Below are positions 15,969 through 22,711 of a stretch of DNA of 64,000 nucleotides, piece by piece. The position numbers and the translations under genes are program-made. The notes beneath the pieces are model-generated. The model saw only the letters and a list, made by a program, of their open reading frames with translations, made no database searches and was not told where the DNA came from. How positions within the stretch are numbered: position 1 is the stretch's first letter; every line of letters starts with the position of its first letter. Origin of the DNA: Pseudomonas capeferrum (GTDB lineage: Bacteria; Pseudomonadota; Gammaproteobacteria; Pseudomonadales; Pseudomonadaceae); assembly GCF_000731675.1 (NCBI RefSeq), contig NZ_JMIT01000001.1, positions 1,115,526 to 1,179,525 of the forward strand, written 5' to 3'.

Positions 15969-16886
15969 TCAGGCCATCAGGATGCTCACCAGCATCTGCG
16001 TTGGTGTGCTCAGCTCCACGTCCTTGCGCGTAACCACTTCGTACGGCTCACTGCGTGACTTCAACTGCAACGGCAGGCGCACCAGCATGCCGTGGTCCAC
16101 CGCGACCTTGGCGACATCCCACGGCATCACGGCCAGCAACCCAGGGTCTTGCAGCAGCATCGACAAGGTGGTGAAGGTAGAAGAGGTTTCAATCGGGTAC
16201 TGCGGAAAGCTCAGGCCCGCTTCGCGAAATTCGCGCTCCAGGGTCAGGCGCATGGGCATGTTGACCGGGAACACCAGCCAGCGTGAGCCGGCCAACTGGC
16301 CCAGGCTCAACGACTCACTGCCGGCCAGGGCGTGCCCAGGGTTGGCCACCAGCACCAACTGTTCCTGGTGCTTGGGCCGGCTGTCGTACGCGGCTGGGCG
16401 CGGGCTGACGCTGGTCCGGCAGATCACCACGTCCAGGCGGCCTTGGTCGAGCAAGTTGAGCAGGCGGTCGCTGGTGTCCTCGACCACCGAGACCGACAGG
16501 TCTGGCTGACTGTCGCGCAGGCGCGCCAAGCCTTCCACCAGTATCGGTACCGCGCCCATGATGGTGCCAACCGACAAGCGCCCCCCATGGCCTTGCAGAA
16601 TCCCCAGCATTTCTTCCCGCAGGTGAGCCAGGTCATTACTGATCAGTCGCGCATAGCGCAGCACGCACCGCCCCAGGTCATTGGCTTCGAGGCCCTTGCT
16701 GGTGCGCTCGAACAGCACCGCGCCAAGCGTTGATTCAATCTCGTTGAGGGCCTTGGTTGCACCGGGCTGGGTGATGGACATTGCCTCGGCCGCTTTATGG
16801 ATGGAGCCCAGCTCGTCGAGGCTGATCAATAGCCGCAACTGGCGCAAGCGAAGGCGAGAGGCCATGGAACTCAAGGATGGCAGCAT
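15969..16886 (-). CDS. LysR-family transcriptional regulator
   Basis: A 305-residue LysR protein with N-terminal helix-turn-helix at about 15-65 (LISLDELGSIHKAAEAMSIT, QPGATKALNEIE, LFERTSKG) and the periplasmic-binding-like effector domain from about 95. It resembles the GbpR-type LysR proteins that control sugar and sugar-acid genes. It is divergent from the FAH-family gene and convergent with uronate dehydrogenase. Either ATG 16886 or ATG 16865 could be the start; neither has a strong ribosome binding site. A near-palindromic site lies 6 bases upstream of the longer start. The effector is unknown; a uronate or aldarate intermediate is the natural guess. Confidence 0.88.
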   Translation of the reverse strand: MLPSLSSMASRLRLRQLRLLISLDELGSIHKAAEAMSITQPGATKALNEIESTLGAVLFERTSKGLEANDLGRCVLRYARLISNDLAHLREEMLGILQGHGGRLSVGTIMGAVPILVEGLARLRDSQPDLSVSVVEDTSDRLLNLLDQGRLDVVICRTSVSPRPAAYDSRPKHQEQLVLVANPGHALAGSESLSLGQLAGSRWLVFPVNMPMRLTLEREFREAGLSFPQYPIETSSTFTTLSMLLQDPGLLAVMPWDVAKVAVDHGMLVRLPLQLKSRSEPYEVVTRKDVELSTPTQMLVSILMA

Positions 16887-16891
16887 AGGGG

Positions 16892-16906
16892 ATCACTTAA
16901 AGTTAT
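16892..16906. promoter_or_regulatory. Candidate LysR binding site
   Basis: ATCACTTAAAGTTAT is a 15-bp imperfect dyad of the form AT-N-ACTT-N-AAGT-N-AT and contains the T-N11-A skeleton typical of LysR sites. It lies between the divergent LysR and FAH-family genes, adjacent to the regulator's start, the usual position for autorepression combined with activation of the divergent operon. Confidence 0.5.
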
Positions 16907-16991
16907 CACGGGGTCAGCAGCTCTCATTAGGCAGCAACGCCGGGGAAAATTAAAGTGTCGGCATCCCCACAAGAACAACACAGGAGCCAGC

Positions 16992-17990
16992 ATGCGCCTG
17001 ATCCAATTTGAAACCACCCCAGGCCAACGTTACGTAGGCGTAGTTGAAGGCGACCTGATCCAGGTCGTGCGTGATACCCACTCCATGCGCGAACTGGCCT
17101 TGGCCGCGATCGGCAAGCAGCACAGCCTGGCCGCCGAAGTACACGAGCGTGGCCTGTACAGCACCGAACAACGCTACAGCCAGGCCTTGAGCGAATGCCG
17201 GGTATTGCCCCCGCTGGACCACGAAGACCCGGCCCATTGCCTGATCAGCGGCACCGGGCTGACCCACCTGGGCAGTGCCTCGACCCGCGACAAGATGCAC
17301 CAGCAGAAAACCGACGATGCCGCCACGCTGACCGACACTGCGCGGATCTTCCAGTGGGGGATCGAGGGCGGGCGCCCTGCGCCAGGCACCGCGGGCGTGC
17401 AGCCGGAGTGGTTCTACAAGGGCGACGGCTCCATCGTCGTTCGGCCCGGCCAGGCGTTGCAGAGCCCGGCATTTGCCGAGGATGCCGGCGAAGAGCCTGA
17501 ACTGGCCGGCCTGTATGTGATCGGCGATGACGGCCAGCCCTACCGCCTGGGCTTTGCCATCGGCAACGAGTTCTCCGACCATGTGATGGAACGGCGCAAC
17601 TACCTTTACCTGGCTCACTCCAAGCTGCGTAGCTGCTCGTTCGGCCCCGAACTGCGGGTGGGTGAACTGCCCCGCCACCTGGACGGCATCAGCCGGATTC
17701 GTCGCGACGGCCAGGTGATCTGGGAAAAGGCCTTCCTCAGCGGTGAGGACAACATGTGCCACTCTCTGGACAACCTGGAGTATCACCACTTCAAGTACGC
17801 CCAGTTCCTGCGCCCGGGCGATGTGCACATTCATTTCTTCGGCACGGCGACCTTGTCGTTCGCCGACCAGATCAAGCCCTTCGAGGGCGATGTGTTCGAG
17901 ATCAGCCTGCCCGATTTCGGCGCCCCGCTGTGCAATGGCATTGCCGTGACACCTTCGGCCATCTCACCTGGCGAGGTGAAGACGCTCTGA
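16992..17990 (+). CDS. FAH-superfamily protein, GguC/AraD1 type
   Basis: A 332-residue protein of the fumarylacetoacetate hydrolase fold in the GguC/AraD1 branch. Features include the N-terminal half starting MRLIQFETTPGQRYVGVVEG, and the C-terminal catalytic half with LISGTGLTHLGSA, RIFQWGIEGGR, AIGNEFSDHVMERRNYLYLA and DVHIHFFGTATLS. AraD1 enzymes dehydrate 2-keto-3-deoxy-L-arabinonate to alpha-ketoglutarate semialdehyde; GguC is found next to sugar transport genes in Agrobacterium. Here it leads the operon that ends with the semialdehyde dehydrogenase, so it probably produces that semialdehyde or processes its precursor. CAGGAG precedes the start. Which keto-deoxy acid it takes is unresolved. 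Confidence 0.85.
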   Translation: MRLIQFETTPGQRYVGVVEGDLIQVVRDTHSMRELALAAIGKQHSLAAEVHERGLYSTEQRYSQALSECRVLPPLDHEDPAHCLISGTGLTHLGSASTRDKMHQQKTDDAATLTDTARIFQWGIEGGRPAPGTAGVQPEWFYKGDGSIVVRPGQALQSPAFAEDAGEEPELAGLYVIGDDGQPYRLGFAIGNEFSDHVMERRNYLYLAHSKLRSCSFGPELRVGELPRHLDGISRIRRDGQVIWEKAFLSGEDNMCHSLDNLEYHHFKYAQFLRPGDVHIHFFGTATLSFADQIKPFEGDVFEISLPDFGAPLCNGIAVTPSAISPGEVKTL

Positions 17991-18048
17991 ACCGATGGCG
18001 GCGCAGGGCCGCGCCGCCGCGGCATTTCATAACAATCACAAAAGTGAG

Positions 18049-19374
18049 ATGAGCATGAAGAACACCCCTTACACCGCGGCCTCGGCCGCCGCCACGGCCA
18101 GCTCAGACACCGCCAGACCGACTACTGTGCGCTGGCGGATCTTCCTGATCCTGCTGTTGCTGGCAGCGATCAACTACATCGACCGGGCTTCGCTGTCGGT
18201 GGCCCTGCCGTTGATTTCTGCCGAGTTCGAACTTACGCCCGCGCTTGAAGGGTTGATCCTCAGCGCGTTCTTCTGGTCTTACGCGCTGATGCAGATCCCG
18301 GCCGGTGTGCTGCTCGACCGCTTCCAGGTGCGCAATATCATCGGTGTCGCCACCATCGGCTGGGGCGCGTTCCAGGCACTGGGCGGCTTTGCCCATAACT
18401 GGATCACTCTGCTGGTCACCCGCATCGGCCTCGGTGTGGCCGAATCGCCGATCATGCCGGCGGGTGCCAAGCTCAACGGGGCCTGGCTGACCCCCAACGA
18501 ACGTGGCCGAGGGGCGACCCTGGTCGACGGCGGCGCGCCGCTGGGCACCGCGTTTGGCGCCATCATCATCGCGGGGCTGATCACCTGGTTCGACTCCTGG
18601 CGCATCGCCTTCATCATCGCCGGCGTCGGCACCGTGGCGGCAGGTATCTGGGCCTGGTGGTACATCCGCAACCACCCCAGCGAACACCCGCAGGTGAACG
18701 CTGCCGAGCTTGCCTACATCACCCAGGCCAACGATGCCGCGACCCAAGCCAACGGCAACCGCAAAGCGGTGCTCAAGGAACTGCTCAAGAGCCGCTCAGT
18801 GCTGTGCATGTTCGCCGGCTACGCCTGCTACAACAGCGTGTTCTACGGCTTGTTGACCTGGATGCCGAGCTACCTGCACCAAGCCCACAACCTCGATATC
18901 AAGGCCATGGGTGGCGCCACCTTCCTGATCTTCATGTGTGGTTTTATCGGTGAGCTGATCGGCGGCTGGATCTCGGACAAGTGGAAAGCCAACGGCGGCC
19001 AACCGAACACGGTGATGCGCAGCATGTTCGCAGGCTCGGCCGCCGTTGCCGCGCTGTGCATCCTGCTGGTGGCGTATACCCCGGATGCCGCGCGGGTCAT
19101 CGCGCTGCTGTGCGTGGCGCTGTTTTTCATCCGCTGGTGCGGGATGTACTGGTGCCTGCCGGCCATTCTCGGGGGCAAGTCCAAAGCTGGCGTGCTGGGT
19201 GGCAGCATGAACTTCTGCGGCAACATGGTCGGCGTGCTGGTGCCGATCCTGATCGGCTTGATCGTGCAGTTCACCGGTTCCTACTTCCTGGCCCTGATCT
19301 TCTTCGTGGTCATGGCCTTCGGCCTGATGCTGTTCTCTGGCCTGATCGACTATCGCGAGCGCGGGCTGGCCTGA
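18049..19374 (+). CDS. MFS sugar-acid symporter (anion:cation symporter family)
   Basis: A 441-residue carrier with twelve predicted membrane segments. The segment-1 motif NYIDRASLSVALPLIS and the FSYALMQIPAG-like loop (FWSYALMQIPAGVLLDRF) are those of D-galactonate, glucarate and hexuronate transporters such as DgoT, GudP and ExuT. A polar Ala/Thr-rich N-terminus of about 25 residues precedes segment 1. Start choice is between ATG 18049 and ATG 18055; the second has better spacing to GTGAG. It lies 58 bases after the FAH-family gene and 28 bases before the dehydratase gene. It likely takes up monomeric galacturonate or galactarate with protons, complementing the ABC system for oligomers. Confidence 0.9.
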   Translation: MSMKNTPYTAASAAATASSDTARPTTVRWRIFLILLLLAAINYIDRASLSVALPLISAEFELTPALEGLILSAFFWSYALMQIPAGVLLDRFQVRNIIGVATIGWGAFQALGGFAHNWITLLVTRIGLGVAESPIMPAGAKLNGAWLTPNERGRGATLVDGGAPLGTAFGAIIIAGLITWFDSWRIAFIIAGVGTVAAGIWAWWYIRNHPSEHPQVNAAELAYITQANDAATQANGNRKAVLKELLKSRSVLCMFAGYACYNSVFYGLLTWMPSYLHQAHNLDIKAMGGATFLIFMCGFIGELIGGWISDKWKANGGQPNTVMRSMFAGSAAVAALCILLVAYTPDAARVIALLCVALFFIRWCGMYWCLPAILGGKSKAGVLGGSMNFCGNMVGVLVPILIGLIVQFTGSYFLALIFFVVMAFGLMLFSGLIDYRERGLA

Positions 19375-19402
19375 GCCCCGCACCCTATTTGAGGTGATTG
19401 TC

Positions 19403-20956
19403 ATGCAACTCATTACAACAACAGGCAGCGAACACACTGCCAACGCCGTGATCCGACTCAACCCGCTCGATGACGTGCTGATTGCCCGCCAGGCACTGCC
19501 CGAAGGGCTGCTGCTGGACGAAGGCATCACCGTTTGCCAGGCCATCCCCGCCGGGCACAAGGTCGCTGCGCGCGACCTGGCTGTCGGCCAGCCTTTGCGC
19601 CGCTATGGCCAGATCATCGGCTTCGCCAGCCAGGCCATCGCAGCGGGCCAGCATGTGCACGTGCACAACCTCGCCATGGGCGACTTTGCCCGCGACTACG
19701 CCTTTGGCGTCGATGCCCGGGGTGTACAGGCGCCCAACGATGACACCTTCATGGGCATCGTGCGGGCCGATGGCCGGGTCGCCACGCGCAACTATGTGGG
19801 TATCCTTACCTCGGTGAACTGCTCGGCCACCGTGGCCCGGGCGATCGCCGACCACTTTCGCCGGGACATCCACCCCGAGGCGCTGGCGCCGTATCCGCAG
19901 GTCGATGGTGTGGTGGCGCTGACCCACGGGGTTGGCTGCGCCGTCGATCCCTCCGGCGAAGCCTTGGCCATGCTGCGCCGTACCTTGGGTGGCTATGCCG
20001 TGCACGCCAACTTTGCCTCGGTGCTGCTGATCGGCCTGGGCTGCGAAACCAACCAGATCCCCGACCTGCTCGCCGCGCAGGGGCTGGAAAGCAGCCACAC
20101 CCTGCGCACCTTCACCATCCAGGGCAGCGGCGGTACCAGCAAGACCATCGCCAGCGGTATTGCCCAGGTCAAGGCGTTGCTCGCCGAAGCCAACCAGGTC
20201 GAGCGCCAGCCGGTCAGCGTGCGCCACCTCACGGTCGGCCTGCAATGCGGGGGCTCGGACGGCTATTCGGGGATTACCGCCAACCCCGCCCTGGGCAATG
20301 CCGTGGACCGGCTGGTGGCCGCAGGCGGCACCGCGATACTGTCGGAGACCCCGGAAATCTACGGCGCCGAGCATTTGTTGACACGTCGCGCGGTAAGCCA
20401 GCAGGTCGGTGAAAAACTGATCGCGCGCATCCAGTGGTGGGAAGCCTATTGCCAACGCATGGGCGCCGAACTGAACAACAACCCCTCTGCCGGTAACAAG
20501 GCCGGCGGCCTGACCACCATCCTGGAGAAGTCACTGGGGGCGGTGGCCAAGGCTGGCTCCAGTGACCTGGTGGATGTCTACGAATACGCAGAACCGGTGC
20601 GCGCCCATGGCCTGGTGTTCATGGACACGCCCGGCTACGACCCGATCTCCGCCACCGGCCAGGTCGCTGGCGGGGCCAACCTGATCGCCTTCACCACCGG
20701 CCGCGGTTCGGCCTACGGCTGCGCGCCCTCCCCGTCGATCAAGCTGGCGACCAACACGCGCCTGTGGGAAACCCAGGAAGATGACATGGACGTCAATTGC
20801 GGCGGCATCGCCGACGGCAGCATGACCATCGAAGAACGCGGCCAGCACATCTACCAGATGATGCTGCGCATCGCCTCGGGTGAACGCAGCAAGAGTGAAC
20901 AACACGGCTACGGGCAGAACGAGTTCGTGCCTTGGCAGATCGGCGCCATCACCTGA
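19403..20956 (+). CDS. UxaA/GarD-family dehydratase (galactarate or altronate dehydratase)
   Basis: A 517-residue two-domain protein: an N-terminal SAF-like domain (about 1-100; IPAGHKVAARDLAVGQPL) and a large C-terminal dehydratase domain with NYVGILTSVNCSAT, LTHGVGCAV, VLLIGLGCETNQI, LQCGGSDGYSGITANPALG and GRGSAYGCAPSPSIKLATNT. These blocks define the iron-dependent UxaA/GarD family. Uronate dehydrogenase in the same locus makes the aldarate route more likely than the isomerase/altronate route, so galactarate to 5-keto-4-deoxyglucarate is the favoured reaction. No uxaC or uxaB is present to supply altronate. GAGGTG stands before the ATG at 19403; the frame is open from 19394 as well. Confidence 0.9.
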   Translation: MQLITTTGSEHTANAVIRLNPLDDVLIARQALPEGLLLDEGITVCQAIPAGHKVAARDLAVGQPLRRYGQIIGFASQAIAAGQHVHVHNLAMGDFARDYAFGVDARGVQAPNDDTFMGIVRADGRVATRNYVGILTSVNCSATVARAIADHFRRDIHPEALAPYPQVDGVVALTHGVGCAVDPSGEALAMLRRTLGGYAVHANFASVLLIGLGCETNQIPDLLAAQGLESSHTLRTFTIQGSGGTSKTIASGIAQVKALLAEANQVERQPVSVRHLTVGLQCGGSDGYSGITANPALGNAVDRLVAAGGTAILSETPEIYGAEHLLTRRAVSQQVGEKLIARIQWWEAYCQRMGAELNNNPSAGNKAGGLTTILEKSLGAVAKAGSSDLVDVYEYAEPVRAHGLVFMDTPGYDPISATGQVAGGANLIAFTTGRGSAYGCAPSPSIKLATNTRLWETQEDDMDVNCGGIADGSMTIEERGQHIYQMMLRIASGERSKSEQHGYGQNEFVPWQIGAIT

Positions 20957-20999
20957 CGGTTCGCTTCACGTACCCGTTTTAACGTTTATTGGAGCTTTC

Positions 21000-22580
21000 A
21001 TGACCCAGATTCTTGGTCACAACTACATCGGCGGCCAGCGCTCGGCGCAAGGCAGCACCCGGCTTGTCAGCCTCGACGCCAGCACAGGGGAAGCATTACC
21101 GGGCGTTTTCTGCCAAGCCACCGAAGCGGAGGTGGATGCGGCTGCAACCGCTGCAGCCGCCGCCTTCCCGGCGTATCGCAACCTGCCTGCCGAACGACGC
21201 GCAGTGTTTCTGGATGCCATTGCCGACGAACTCGATGCGCTGGGTGACGATTTCATCGCCACGGTCTGCCGCGAAACCGCCCTGCCCGCTGGCCGTATCC
21301 AGGGCGAGCGGGCCCGCACCAGTGGCCAGATGCGCCTGTTCGCCAAGGTGCTGCGCCGGGGCGATTTCCATGGTGCACGTATCGATCGGGCCCTGCCGCA
21401 GCGCCAGCCACTGCCGCGCCCGGATCTGCGCCAGTACCGTATCGGGGTCGGCCCGGTGGCCGTGTTCGGGGCCAGCAACTTCCCCCTGGCATTCTCCACT
21501 GCTGGTGGCGATACCGCCTCGGCGCTGGCCGCAGGCTGCCCGGTGGTGTTCAAGGCGCACAGCGGCCACATGGCCAGCGCCGAAGCGGTTGCCGATGCCA
21601 TCTTGCGGGCGGCGGTACGCAGCGCGATGCCTGCGGGCGTGTTCAACATGATCTACGGCGGCGGTGTCGGCGAGTGGCTGGTCAAGCACCCGGCCATCCA
21701 GGCCGTCGGTTTCACCGGCTCGCTCAAGGGCGGTAACGCGCTGGTGCGCATGGCCGCCGAACGGGCGCAGCCGATTCCGGTGTTCGCCGAGATGTCCAGC
21801 ATCAACCCGGTAATCCTGCTGCCTGAAGCGCTGGCACAGCGAGGGGCCACACTGGCCCGCGAACTGGCGGCATCGGTGACCCTTGGCTGCGGCCAGTTCT
21901 GCACCAACCCCGGCCTGATCCTGGGGCTGCGCTCAGCCGCATTCAGCCAATTTGTCGCGCACCTGCAAGCGCACATGGCCGACCAGCCGGCGCAAACCAT
22001 GCTCAACGCCGGCACCCTGGCCAGCTATCGCCAGGGTTTGCAGCACCTGCACGCTCACCCCGGCATCAGCCACCTGGCAGGCGCCGAGCAAGGCGAGCGC
22101 CAAGCGCAGCCGCAGCTGTTCCAAGCGGATGTCGGCATGCTGCTGAACGGCGACCCGCTGTTGCAGGAAGAAGTGTTCGGGCCTGCGACCCTGATCATCG
22201 AAGTCGAAGACCAGGCGCAACTCAAAGCGGCCGTGCAGGCCCTGCGCGGGCAACTGACCGCCACGCTGATGGGCGAAGCAACGGAGCTGCCGGGCTTCGG
22301 CTGGCTGAGCGAGCTGCTGCAGGAAAAGGTCGGCCGCGTGTTGCTCAATGGCTACCCGACAGGCGTCGAGGTGTGCGATGCGATGGTGCATGGTGGCCCG
22401 TACCCTGCCACCTCGGATGCGCGCGGCACGTCGGTGGGCTCGCTGGCCATCGACCGCTTCCTGCGGCCGGTGTGTTTTCAGAATTACCCGGATGAGCTGC
22501 TGCCGCCGGCGTTACAGAACGCCAACCCGCTGGGGATCTGGCGCTTGGTCGATGGCGAGGCTAGCCGTTCAGCCTGCTGA
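21000..22580 (+). CDS. Alpha-ketoglutarate semialdehyde dehydrogenase-type aldehyde dehydrogenase
   Basis: A 526-residue aldehyde dehydrogenase. The catalytic Cys is in SVTLGCGQFCTNPG, the general-base Glu in VFAEMSSINPV, and the nucleotide loop is VGFTGSLKGG. The length, the N-terminal ILGHNYIGGQRSAQG and the C-terminal GPYPATSDARGTSVGSLAID are typical of the KGSADH branch that oxidises 2,5-dioxopentanoate to 2-oxoglutarate. GGAG precedes the ATG at 21000. It closes the plus-strand operon, delivering the carbon to the TCA cycle. A long-arm inverted repeat follows within 11 bases of the stop. Confidence 0.9.
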   Translation: MTQILGHNYIGGQRSAQGSTRLVSLDASTGEALPGVFCQATEAEVDAAATAAAAAFPAYRNLPAERRAVFLDAIADELDALGDDFIATVCRETALPAGRIQGERARTSGQMRLFAKVLRRGDFHGARIDRALPQRQPLPRPDLRQYRIGVGPVAVFGASNFPLAFSTAGGDTASALAAGCPVVFKAHSGHMASAEAVADAILRAAVRSAMPAGVFNMIYGGGVGEWLVKHPAIQAVGFTGSLKGGNALVRMAAERAQPIPVFAEMSSINPVILLPEALAQRGATLARELAASVTLGCGQFCTNPGLILGLRSAAFSQFVAHLQAHMADQPAQTMLNAGTLASYRQGLQHLHAHPGISHLAGAEQGERQAQPQLFQADVGMLLNGDPLLQEEVFGPATLIIEVEDQAQLKAAVQALRGQLTATLMGEATELPGFGWLSELLQEKVGRVLLNGYPTGVEVCDAMVHGGPYPATSDARGTSVGSLAIDRFLRPVCFQNYPDELLPPALQNANPLGIWRLVDGEASRSAC

Positions 22581-22590
22581 GGGCCGCCGT

Positions 22591-22634
22591 GCAGCCGCCC
22601 CGACGAACACCGGGGGCCCTGAGGGGGCGGCTGC
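22591..22634 (+). terminator. Possible terminator at the end of the uronate operon
   Basis: Perfect 11-bp arms GCAGCCGCCCC (22591-22601) and GGGGCGGCTGC (22624-22634) with a 22-base loop that itself contains GGGGGCCC. No T-run follows, so it is not a textbook intrinsic terminator; it may be Rho-assisted or an RNA 3' stabiliser. It also marks the boundary of the uronate block before ligD. Confidence 0.5.
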
Positions 22635-22711
22635 CTATACGGAAATTTTGAACTCCCTTCGCACCGCCCTCTCCCACCTGAAGAGCCCCCGCGATTCTTC
22701 AGGACCCCGCC

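Noticed and set aside
19375..19402. Missed short gene between the MFS and dehydratase genes
   Set aside because: Only 28 bases, containing the dehydratase ribosome binding site.
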